7,187 nt of DNA from Clostridiales bacterium UBA7001 (GTDB lineage: Bacteria; Bacillota; Clostridia; TANB77; CAG-508): assembly GCA_002449785.1 (NCBI GenBank), contig DJXP01000076.1, forward strand, positions 1 to 7,187, in the 5' to 3' direction. Shown here one piece after another: positions 1-5,238 of the stretch (the stretch's first letter is position 1; the number at the start of each line of letters is the position of its first letter). The translations under genes and the position numbers were made by a program. The notes under the pieces are model-generated. The model saw only the letters and a list, made by a program, of their open reading frames with translations, ran no database searches and was not told the origin of the DNA.

Positions 1-1961
1 TAAAAGATTTAATTACATATTTTCCAAGAGAACATGAAGATAGAGGAAAAGTAAAGAATATTGCTGAACTAGAAAATGGTGAAGAAGCTCTAGTTTCAGC
101 TTTTCCTGTTGGAAGAATTAATGAGATAAAAATAAGGAAAAACTTAACACTTTGTAAGCTAATAGTAAGAGATGAAACAGGAAGTATGATTGTTACATGG
201 TATAATCAATCGTATTTAAAAAATGTATTTAAGCAAAATCAAAGATATAAATTTTTCGGAAAAGTTTCAAAAAAATACAGTAATTTAGAAATGCAATCAC
301 CTGTTTATGAGAGGGAAGAACAAAGTAGGAATACAGGAAAAATAATTCCAATTTATCCACTTACATATAGTTTAACTCAAAATACAATTAGAAAAATTAT
401 AGAAAATGGTTTGAGTGAAATTGATGGAAAACTAGAAGAGACTCTTCCAGATTATATTATTGAAAAATATAAGTTATATGATTATAATACAGCAATTAAA
501 CAAATTCATTTTCCAGATACTTTTGATAGTTTTAATAAAGCTAGAAAAAGGTTAGTATTTGAAGAACTATTTTCTATGCAACTTGCACTTTTAAGCTTAA
601 AGAATAATTATGAGATAAAAAAGCCAGGTATAAAATTTGATAAAAATGCAAAAATGTCTGATGTGATAGATAATCTTCCATTTAAGCTTACAAAAGCACA
701 ACTTCGAGTCTTAGAAGAGATAGATAATGATATGGAAGGCGAGAAGCCTATGAATAGACTTCTTCAAGGAGATGTAGGCTCTGGAAAAACTGTTGTAGCA
801 TTAATATCTGCATATAAAGCAGTGAAATCCGGATATCAAGCAGTAATAATGGCTCCTACTGCAATACTTGCAAGCCAACACCTAGAAACATTTGAAGATA
901 TTTTAAAAGATTCTGGAATAAAATGTGAACTACTAATTAGTGGAATATCTAAAAAGAAGAAAGAAGCAATGCTTGAAAGGTTAGCAAATGGCGAAATAGA
1001 TATTTTAATTGGTACACATGCAGTATTAGAAGAAAATGTTAAATTTAAAAAATTAGGATTAGTTGTAACAGATGAGCAACATAGATTTGGTGTAAGACAA
1101 AGAAGTATAATTGTTGAAAAAGGTAATAATCCAGATGTTTTGGTTATGACAGCCACTCCAATTCCAAGAACATTGGCACTTATTTTATATGGTGATTTGG
1201 ATATTTCAATTATTGATGAACTTCCACCAAACAGAAAGAAAATTGAAACATATGCTGTAACAAAAGGAATGGAGCAAAGAGTAAATGGGTTTATAAAGAA
1301 AAATATTGATGAAGGAAGACAATGTTACATAGTTTGTCCATTAGTTGAGGAAAATGAAGAAATAAATGCAAAATCTGTTATGGAAATTTATGAAGAATAT
1401 AAAAATAAAGTATTTCCCGAATATAGAGTTGAATACTTACATGGAAAGATGAAGCAAAAAGAAAAAGATAGCATTATGGAAGAATTTAAAAATGGAAATA
1501 TTGATATTTTAGTTTCAACTACTGTAATTGAAGTAGGTGTTAATGTTCCAAATAGTAATATTATGGTAATTGAAAATGCAGAAAGATTTGGGCTTGCACA
1601 GCTTCACCAATTAAGAGGAAGAGTAGGAAGAGGCGAGCATCAGTCGTATTGCATATTAAAATATCAAGGAAATTCAGAAATAATAAAAGAGAGGATGAAA
1701 GTAATATCTAGCACAAATGATGGATTTGTTATTTCTGAAAAAGACTTAGAGCTTAGAGGTTCAGGAGAATTTTTTGGAACAAGACAACATGGTATACCAG
1801 AATTTAAAATTGCAAATTTATTTGAAGATATAGATGTTTTAAAAGGAGTACAAGCATTAGCTGTTAGCATAATAAGCAAAGACCCATTTTTAGAGAAAGA
1901 AGAAAATACAAAACTTAAAAAACTAGTTGATGATAAATTTAAAAATAGGATTGAGATTTAG
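1..1961 (+). CDS. recG: ATP-dependent DNA helicase RecG (5' end outside window)
   Basis: RecG remodels stalled replication forks and branch-migrates Holliday junctions, using ATP to drive a superfamily 2 helicase motor. The frame is open from the first complete codon (position 3). 652 residues are visible against a family length near 680, so roughly 25-30 N-terminal residues lie outside; the ATG at 186 is internal. In order (counting from the first visible codon): the wedge/OB-fold region begins with DLITYFPREHEDRG, a typical RecG start; Walker A GDVGSGKT is at 256-263; the DExH-type box DEQHRFG is near 357; then MTATPIPRTLAL, VSTTVIEVGVNVP and QLRGRVGRG (motif VI); finally GSGEFFGTRQHG, the RecG translocation hairpin region. 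The last five codons before TAG lie in a 13-bp tandem repeat array, so the extreme C-terminus may be repeat-derived. No convincing plus-strand terminator follows directly. Identity is secure. Confidence 0.97.
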   Translation, partial: KDLITYFPREHEDRGKVKNIAELENGEEALVSAFPVGRINEIKIRKNLTLCKLIVRDETGSMIVTWYNQSYLKNVFKQNQRYKFFGKVSKKYSNLEMQSPVYEREEQSRNTGKIIPIYPLTYSLTQNTIRKIIENGLSEIDGKLEETLPDYIIEKYKLYDYNTAIKQIHFPDTFDSFNKARKRLVFEELFSMQLALLSLKNNYEIKKPGIKFDKNAKMSDVIDNLPFKLTKAQLRVLEEIDNDMEGEKPMNRLLQGDVGSGKTVVALISAYKAVKSGYQAVIMAPTAILASQHLETFEDILKDSGIKCELLISGISKKKKEAMLERLANGEIDILIGTHAVLEENVKFKKLGLVVTDEQHRFGVRQRSIIVEKGNNPDVLVMTATPIPRTLALILYGDLDISIIDELPPNRKKIETYAVTKGMEQRVNGFIKKNIDEGRQCYIVCPLVEENEEINAKSVMEIYEEYKNKVFPEYRVEYLHGKMKQKEKDSIMEEFKNGNIDILVSTTVIEVGVNVPNSNIMVIENAERFGLAQLHQLRGRVGRGEHQSYCILKYQGNSEIIKERMKVISSTNDGFVISEKDLELRGSGEFFGTRQHGIPEFKIANLFEDIDVLKGVQALAVSIISKDPFLEKEENTKLKKLVDDKFKNRIEI

Positions 1962-2020
1962 AATTAAAATTTAGAATAGAAATTTAGAATTGAAATCTAG
2001 AATTAAAATTTAGTTTAAAT
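1945..2020. repeat. 13-bp tandem repeat array at the recG 3' end
   Basis: Four consecutive 13-bp units close to TTAGAATTAAAAT are at 1958-1970, 1971-1983, 1984-1996 and 1997-2009, each differing from the others by one to three bases. A diverged unit (10 of 13 matching unit 3) precedes them at 1945-1957 inside recG, and a shortened copy follows at 2010-2020. The recG stop codon (1959-1961) lies in the first clear unit. The unit length is not a multiple of three, so copy-number change would alter any reading frame through it. The array abuts the left edge of the G+C-rich insert. Confidence 0.85.
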
Positions 2021-2064
2021 GAAAGAACGACCGATTAAGTCAAAAGTTTCTGTCTTAATCGGTC
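2018..2064 (-). terminator. Intrinsic terminator of the small membrane-protein gene
   Basis: A perfect 11-bp inverted repeat (GACCGATTAAG at 2029-2039, CTTAATCGGTC at 2054-2064) encloses a 14-nt loop. Read on the minus strand, the stem is followed by GTTCTTTCATTT, a moderately U-rich tail. On the plus strand the stem is followed by ACCCTACCC, so it should not terminate recG transcripts in that direction. Confidence 0.7.
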
Positions 2065-2069
2065 ACCCT

Positions 2070-2092
2070 ACCCGTGGCGAATGACCACGGGT
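2070..2092 (-). other. Hairpin in the 3' untranslated region of the minus-strand unit
   Basis: ACCCGTGG (2070-2077) and CCACGGGT (2085-2092) form a perfect 8-bp stem with a 7-nt loop. A further G+C-rich extension is possible across one bulged base. It lies between the coding region and the terminator hairpin and has no U-tract of its own, so it is more likely a structural element or a stabilizer of the mRNA 3' end than a terminator. Confidence 0.6.
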
Positions 2093-2093
2093 G

Positions 2094-2117
2094 GGGCTTA
2101 GGACTAGGGCTTAGGAC
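2094..2117. repeat. Direct repeat of GGGCTTAGGAC
   Basis: GGGCTTAGGAC occurs at 2094-2104 and again at 2107-2117, an exact 11-base match with a 13-base period. It lies between two hairpins in the 3' untranslated region of the minus-strand unit. The 13-base period equals that of the AT-rich array upstream, but the sequences are unrelated. Confidence 0.8.
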
Positions 2118-2123
2118 GTGGCC

Positions 2124-2141
2124 TTGGCACTAATGTGCCAA
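2124..2141 (-). other. Hairpin overlapping the stop codon of the small membrane-protein gene
   Basis: TTGGCAC (2124-2130), a 4-nt loop, then GTGCCAA (2135-2141) form a perfect 7-bp stem. On the minus strand the TAG stop codon (complement of 2130-2132) sits at the loop/stem boundary. No U-tract follows. It is the first of three hairpins after the coding region. Confidence 0.6.
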
Positions 2142-2333
2142 TGTTAGCGGCCCACCGCACAGTATCGAAACTGCGAGGAAGGACGCTAGGGCCCTTATGA
2201 ACGCTCGGCTAATGGTATTATCCCGAGCATCAGCCCATTCTTCACTTTTTGTGCCGTGTTCGTGGGACTTGTCCCACTTGTAACAGACAACGTTGATAGC
2301 TACTGCAATAATGATGACAATAAGTTCCTTCAT
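2130..2333 (-). CDS. Small two-TM membrane protein, unknown function, G+C-rich unit
   Basis: I do not recognise this 67-residue protein. It starts MKELIVIIIAVAINVV, giving a hydrophobic segment at about residues 4-18. A charged middle follows (about 19-45, with KWDKSHEHGTKSEEWADARD). A second hydrophobic stretch is at about 46-64 (ALASFLAVSILCGG), and the protein ends TLAH. It is probably an integral membrane protein, perhaps holin- or toxin-like in layout, but no family motif supports that. The ATG at 2333 is chosen because AAAGGAG lies 5 bases upstream. A longer frame back to 2393 would begin inside the -10 box and cannot be translated from this promoter. The unit is monocistronic, with its own promoter and terminator, and runs opposite to recG and the downstream cluster. 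G+C is about 49% (2101-2340) against about 25% in recG, indicating foreign origin. The coding region contains further inverted repeats (2203-2208/2223-2228, 2262-2268/2271-2277). Confidence 0.75.
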   Translation of the reverse strand: MKELIVIIIAVAINVVCYKWDKSHEHGTKSEEWADARDNTISRAFIRALASFLAVSILCGGPLTLAH

Positions 2334-2348
2334 TTCTTCTCCTTTCTC

Positions 2349-2360
2349 TCCCAATTGGGA
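2349..2360 (-). promoter_or_regulatory. 12-bp palindrome in the leader, possible operator or RNA element
   Basis: TCCCAATTGGGA is a perfect 12-bp palindrome. It lies about 25 bases downstream of the predicted transcription start and just upstream of the AAAGGAG ribosome binding site of the small membrane-protein gene. It could be a repressor site blocking early elongation, or it could affect ribosome access through RNA dimerization or pairing. No regulator gene is visible nearby. Confidence 0.4.
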
Positions 2361-2391
2361 AATAAAACAAACAACAGTTCTTTCACTTAAC

Positions 2392-2420
2392 ATTATACTG
2401 CAAAAGATGTATTATGTCAA
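2392..2420 (-). promoter_or_regulatory. Perfect consensus sigma-A promoter of the minus-strand unit
   Basis: On the minus strand, TTGACA (complement of 2415-2420), exactly 17 bases, then TATAAT (complement of 2392-2397). Both hexamers match consensus at all six positions. Transcription should start near 2384-2387, leaving a leader of about 50 bases before the ATG at 2333. A short palindrome TCAATGATTGA (2422-2432) lies just upstream of the -35 box and could be a regulator site, though this is weak. Confidence 0.88.
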
Positions 2421-2537
2421 CTCAATGATTGATTTCAATACAACGATGAAAAACTAGTATAAGTAAATTGCTATTTTGTATCTTTATAATAAAGTTGTGA
2501 TTATATATAAAAAAAGGATTTTACTTTTTTTACTTCT

Positions 2538-2660
2538 TTAGTATTTTTCAACTCTACGCTTAGAAAACCTAAAAGCTGCTGCGACATATTTTATGGTACA
2601 TTGTCCTTTTATACATGCTACAATTAAAGCAGCTCTCTTTAAATCTTTTTGTTTTAACAT
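2538..2660 (-). pseudogene. Transposase N-terminal remnant (ISNCY-like helix-turn-helix)
   Basis: A 40-codon frame encodes MLKQKDLKRAALIVACIKGQ, then CTIKYVAAAFRFSKRRVEKY, followed by TAA. The pattern (basic N-terminus, 'RA..I..C..G..T...AA..F..S.R.V.KY') matches the N-terminal helix-turn-helix of ISNCY-type transposases, where 'G.IT..EAA..L.LS.RQV.RL' recognises the element ends. The catalytic DDE part is absent: after the TAA the sequence is AT-rich with no continuing frame. The start is supported by GGTGGA 7 bases upstream of the ATG. It is best read as an insertion-sequence fossil left between the two inserted genes. A small intact DNA-binding protein is less likely. The family assignment comes from memory of motif spacing and is moderate. 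Confidence 0.6.
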
Positions 2661-2689
2661 TAAATATTCCACCAGCCTATTATTGTCTA

Positions 2690-2718
2690 ATTATATAAAT
2701 ATATACATTAAAGGTGAA
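2690..2718 (-). promoter_or_regulatory. Possible weak promoter of the transposase remnant
   Basis: On the minus strand, TATAAT (complement of 2690-2695) lies 17 bases downstream of TTCACC (complement of 2713-2718, four of six matching TTGACA). It would give a leader of about 25 bases before the ATG at 2660. A perfect -10 box is not rare in DNA this AT-rich, so confidence is low. Confidence 0.35.
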
Positions 2719-2784
2719 ATATTCGCTTATAAACTTTTAAGGTAATTTTATCATAAATTAAATACAATAAGAAGACGTAAAAAG

Positions 2785-2813
2785 TTGACATAAATCAGGA
2801 AAAGGTGTATAAT
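2785..2813 (+). promoter_or_regulatory. Perfect consensus sigma-A promoter of the coiled-coil gene
   Basis: TTGACA at 2785-2790, 17 bases, TATAAT at 2808-2813; all twelve hexamer bases match consensus. Transcription should start near 2820, giving a leader of about 47 bases. The bases GTTGACATAA around the -35 box are identical to those of the divergent minus-strand promoter at 2392-2420. Confidence 0.88.
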
Positions 2814-2837
2814 TATAAGTACAGAACAATAAATAGT

Positions 2838-2857
2838 TTTCAGGCGCTAGCCAGAAA
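2838..2857 (+). promoter_or_regulatory. Small leader hairpin reaching into the ribosome binding site
   Basis: TTTC-A-GGC (2838-2845), loop GCTA, then GCC-A-GAAA (2850-2857) form a seven-pair stem with one A-A mismatch. The 3' arm overlaps the first bases of the AAAGGA ribosome binding site (2855-2860) of the coiled-coil gene, so folding could modestly lower translation. The stem is short and its regulatory role is speculative. Confidence 0.35.
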
Positions 2858-2866
2858 GGAAACCAA

Positions 2867-3175
2867 ATGACAAACTTTATTACTAAAACGAGAAAAATGC
2901 TTCAGGAAAGAAGAGATGAACTCAATCGTAAGCGGGAACATGAAGTATTGACCGAAAGGTCAAGAATAGAGGAGGAGTTGCAGGAAAAAGCACTGAACGC
3001 GGTGACTGCTGGGGCAAGTTACGTATGGATTGCCCATACAACTGAAATCCAGTTCGAAGAAAACCGTAAATATCTCAAGAGAAAGCTCCACATGACTGTC
3101 AAGCCTTTCAGAGAGGATCAGAACGAATTTGTTGATTCCACCTATGAAGTGACAGGAACATTCCGATTCTAATAC
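2867..3175 (+). CDS. Coiled-coil-like small protein, unknown function, G+C-rich unit
   Basis: I do not recognise this protein of about 101 residues. Residues about 5-48 are dense in K, R and E with spaced hydrophobics (KMLQERRDELNRKREHEV, then EELQEKAL), suggesting a long amphipathic or coiled-coil helix. The rest (about 49-101) looks like a small mixed fold with GASYVWIAHTTEIQF, a basic patch RKYLKRKLHM and a strand-like end YEVTGTFRF. No signal peptide, membrane segment or cysteine motif is present, so it is probably cytoplasmic. AAAGGA lies 6 bases before the ATG and fixes the start. The gene is alone between its own perfect promoter and a G+C-rich terminator. G+C is about 43% (2881-3120) against about 25% in recG, with codons such as CGG, ACC and CTC that are scarce in the flanking genes. 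This indicates recent transfer. The coordinates include bases up to the end of the TAA region; the last sense codon ends near 3169. Confidence 0.72.
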
Positions 3176-3206
3176 CTGTTTTCCCCCAGATTTCTTTGTC
3201 AACCAG

Positions 3207-3240
3207 CCGACAGGGACATTGTCCCTGCCGGTTTTGGCGT
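3207..3240 (+). terminator. Intrinsic terminator of the coiled-coil gene
   Basis: CCG-A-CAGGGAC (3207-3217), a 3-nt loop, then GTCCCTG-C-CGG (3221-3231) form a strong G+C-rich stem with one A-C mismatch. It is followed directly by TTTTGGCGTTT. The stem composition matches the inserted gene and not the AT-rich host, so the terminator probably arrived with it. Confidence 0.82.
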
Positions 3241-3242
3241 TT

Positions 3243-3285
3243 AATACCCCCAAAAAGATTTCAAAAATCCTTTATGGGGTATTTT
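3243..3285 (+). terminator. Second hairpin terminator, probably native
   Basis: AATACCCC (3243-3250) pairs with GGGGTATT (3276-3283). An inner stem (about 3254-3261 with 3265-3273, one bulged C) closes on a CAA loop, and TT then CAC follow. It sits between the inserted unit and the next promoter. It may be the original intergenic terminator of this locus. Its U-tract is short. Confidence 0.5.
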
Positions 3286-3293
3286 CACATATA

Positions 3294-3322
3294 TTGACAA
3301 AATCTAATAAAAATTATACAAT
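3294..3322 (+). promoter_or_regulatory. Sigma-A promoter of the kinase-RNHCP-VanZ-argS cluster
   Basis: TTGACA at 3294-3299, 17 bases, TACAAT at 3317-3322 (one mismatch to TATAAT). Transcription would start near 3329, ahead of the small membrane-protein gene at 3359. No other convincing promoter appears before argS, so it probably drives the whole plus-strand cluster. Confidence 0.8.
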
Positions 3323-3358
3323 AATAGTGCTAATTATGTGAAAAAAAGGATGTTGAAA

Positions 3359-3547
3359 GTGAAAAATTTTTTATTATTTGTAGGTATAATATCATTAGTA
3401 TTTGGAATAAAATTTATATATGACGCAAGACCAATTGTAAAAAAATATTTTAGTTTAGGTGACAAAAATGAAGCAACACTTGGACTAAAAATGTTAGGAT
3501 TTTTCTTAACAGTAATTGGTGGAATAATAATATTGATTATATATTAA
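3359..3547 (+). CDS. Small two-TM membrane protein, unknown function
   Basis: This 62-residue protein is not one I recognise. It begins with hydrophobic FLLFVGIISLVFGIKFIY (TM1, about residues 4-20), has a short charged stretch around KKYFSLGDKNEA, and ends with LKMLGFFLTVIGGIIILIIY (TM2). This is a simple hairpin topology of the kind seen in many small 'hypothetical membrane proteins' of Clostridia. I place the start at GTG 3359, because AAAAGGA at about 3344-3350 is well spaced from it and lies inside the predicted transcript. The longer frame from GTG 3338 would add seven residues but has no ribosome binding site after the predicted start near 3329. It is the first gene after the promoter, 24 bases before the nucleoside kinase. 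Its base composition is host-like, so it belongs to the native cluster and not to the insert. Confidence 0.68.
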   Translation: MKNFLLFVGIISLVFGIKFIYDARPIVKKYFSLGDKNEATLGLKMLGFFLTVIGGIIILIIY

Positions 3548-3571
3548 TGCTTAAAATGAGGGGATGAAAAC

Positions 3572-5218
3572 ATGAAGATTACATATGAAAATGAAATAAT
3601 AGAAGTTGCAGATGGATTAACTGTAAAAGGTGCATTAAAAGAACAAATAGAAAAAAGTAGTATTAAAGATATAATTGCAGTTAGATTTAATAATAGAATA
3701 GAATCTTTAAATATGTTAGTTACAGAAGATGGAACAGCTGAATTTATTAATAGACAAGATAAAGATGGAAGAATAATATATATAAGGGGTCTTCTTTTTA
3801 TTATGAGTAAAGCTTTTAAAGAGCTTTATCCAGAAGCACTATTAAATGTAAATTACCAGTTATCTAATTCTATGTTTGGAAGAGTAGATAATATGGAAAT
3901 AACAGATGAAGTTGTTGAAAAAGTAAAAACAAGAATGCAAGAAATTGTAGACAAAGATTTACCTATAACAAAAGTTGTAATGACTCAAGAAGAAGCAGAA
4001 GAGTTTTACAAAAATGAAAAAACTGTAAGAGGAAAAATGCAAACACAAATAGATAAAGATAAAGTTTCTTTATATTTTTGTGAAGATTATTATAATTATT
4101 TTTATGGTACAATGCCTATATCTACAGGATTTGCCAAAGTATTTGATTTTGTAAAATATAGAAATGGCTTTTTAGTTAAATATCCAAGTTTATTAGAGCC
4201 AGATATACTTCAGCCACATGCGACAGCATCACTTAAAATAGTTTCTGCAATGGATGAATATGATGAAATAAATAGATTATTAAAAATAAATACAGTATAT
4301 AGATTAAATAAAAAAATTGATGAACCAGATGGACCAAAAGAATTGATTTTATTCTCAGAAGCACTTCATGAAAAGAAAATTGCAGAAATTGCTGGTAAAA
4401 TAAAAGAACATGGAAATGTTAGAATGGTTTTAATTGCAGGACCTTCTTCATCTGGAAAAACTACATTTGCTGGGAAACTTGGAATGAGCTTAAGAGTAAA
4501 TGGAATAAAACCAGTAACTATTTCTGTTGATAATTATTTTGTTGAAAGAAAAGATAATCCAAAAGATGAAAATGGAAACTACGATTTTGAATGTATAGAA
4601 GCATTAGATTTAGATTTGTTAAATAGACAATTAGTAGATTTATTAGCAGGAAAAGAAGTAAGCCTTCCTACATTTGATTTTACTACTGGAGAAAAGTATT
4701 ATAAAGGAAATACCCTAAAACTTGAAGATGATCAGATTTTAATAATTGAAGGTATACATTGTTTAAATGATAAGCTTACAAGTCAAGTTCCAAGAGAAAA
4801 CAAATTTAAAGTTTATATTAGTGATTTAACAGTTTTAAATATAGATTATTATAATAGAATATCAACAACTGATACAAGACTTATTAGAAGAATAGTAAGA
4901 GATAATAATTTTAGAGGATATTCTGCTGAGCATACATTAAGAATGTGGGATTCTGTAAATAGAGGAGAACAAAAAAATATATTTCCATATCAAGAAGAAG
5001 CTGATTGTATGTTTAATTCATCTATTGTATATGAGCTTTCAGCACTAAAGCCATATGCTGAAAAACTTTTAGAAGAAATACCAGATTCTTGTAGGGAATA
5101 TAGTGAAGCAAGAAGACTTCTTGCAATGCTTAGATATTTTAAACCAATAGATTCTAAATTAATACCAAATAATTCACTTTTAAGAGAATTTATTGGTGGA
5201 AGTATATTTGAAAGTTAA
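3572..5218 (+). CDS. Nucleoside kinase, uridine kinase/PRK type with N-terminal TGS domain
   Basis: This 548-residue protein probably phosphorylates uridine/cytidine or a related nucleoside in pyrimidine salvage; the exact substrate cannot be read from sequence. Residues about 1-62 look like a TGS domain (MKITYENEIIEVADGLTVKG). About 63-260 resembles the second N-terminal region of threonyl-tRNA synthetase (LLFIMSKAFKELYPEA), but the HxxxH pair of that editing fold is absent. The C-terminal half is a P-loop kinase: Walker A GPSSSGKT at 290-297, VDNYF with D320 (equivalent to the substrate-site LDDYY of uridine kinases), IIEGIHCLN with E393, and an arginine-rich RLIRRIVRD segment typical of the lid. 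This long three-part layout is common in Clostridia and differs from the short Udk of about 210 residues. The start ATG has AGGGG 9 bases upstream. The gene is followed 20 bases later by the RNHCP gene. Confidence 0.88.
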   Translation: MKITYENEIIEVADGLTVKGALKEQIEKSSIKDIIAVRFNNRIESLNMLVTEDGTAEFINRQDKDGRIIYIRGLLFIMSKAFKELYPEALLNVNYQLSNSMFGRVDNMEITDEVVEKVKTRMQEIVDKDLPITKVVMTQEEAEEFYKNEKTVRGKMQTQIDKDKVSLYFCEDYYNYFYGTMPISTGFAKVFDFVKYRNGFLVKYPSLLEPDILQPHATASLKIVSAMDEYDEINRLLKINTVYRLNKKIDEPDGPKELILFSEALHEKKIAEIAGKIKEHGNVRMVLIAGPSSSGKTTFAGKLGMSLRVNGIKPVTISVDNYFVERKDNPKDENGNYDFECIEALDLDLLNRQLVDLLAGKEVSLPTFDFTTGEKYYKGNTLKLEDDQILIIEGIHCLNDKLTSQVPRENKFKVYISDLTVLNIDYYNRISTTDTRLIRRIVRDNNFRGYSAEHTLRMWDSVNRGEQKNIFPYQEEADCMFNSSIVYELSALKPYAEKLLEEIPDSCREYSEARRLLAMLRYFKPIDSKLIPNNSLLREFIGGSIFES

Positions 5219-5238
5219 AAAAGGATAGTATTATAACT

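Larger units (their letters stand above)
2015..2390. repeat. Imperfect 14-bp inverted repeat bounding the minus-strand unit
   Basis: TTAAATGAAAGAAC at 2015-2028 is matched in inverted orientation by GTTCTTTCACTTAA at 2377-2390 (13 of 14 positions, the inner 9 exact). The arms bracket the small membrane-protein gene. The right arm lies at the predicted 5' end of its transcript, and the left arm lies in the U-rich tail of its terminator. The -10 and -35 boxes fall outside the right arm, so this fits a 5'-3' RNA interaction at least as well as transposon ends. A 9-bp match could arise by chance in a region this size. The placement at both transcript ends makes it notable. Confidence 0.5.
2421..2784. 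other. AT-rich spacer between the two divergent inserted units
   Basis: This stretch separates the two outward-facing promoters and returns to host-like low G+C. Its only recognisable content is the transposase remnant at 2538-2660 with a possible weak promoter. The rest (2421-2537 and 2719-2784) shows no open frame, RNA gene or clear insertion-sequence ends that I can support. Confidence 0.6.

Noticed and set aside
836..1156. Minus-strand open frame of 106 codons inside recG
   Set aside because: It lies entirely within the well-supported recG helicase coding region, has no ribosome binding site evidence and a composition expected of an antisense shadow.
1664..1879. Minus-strand open frame of 71 codons in the recG 3' part
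   Set aside because: Antisense shadow of the conserved RecG C-terminal region.
1945..2020. CRISPR array
   Set aside because: The 13-bp units are directly adjacent with no spacers and no cas genes are present.
2029..2141. Integron attC site next to single-gene units
   Set aside because: I could not find a matching RYYYAAC/GTTRRRY pair in the right arrangement, and no integrase is in the window.
2334..2393. N-terminal extension of the small membrane-protein gene to an ATG at 2393
   Set aside because: That ATG overlaps the -10 box and lies upstream of the predicted transcription start; the internal ATG at 2333 has an excellent AAAGGAG ribosome binding site.
2574..2634. Inverted repeat AGCTGCT/AGCAGCT as insertion-sequence ends
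   Set aside because: It falls inside the helix-turn-helix coding remnant and reflects alanine codons; terminal repeats would lie outside the gene.
2960..3253. Minus-strand open frame of 97 codons opposite the coiled-coil gene
   Set aside because: It runs through the strong plus-strand terminator, has no promoter or ribosome binding site, and is the shadow of the better supported plus-strand gene.
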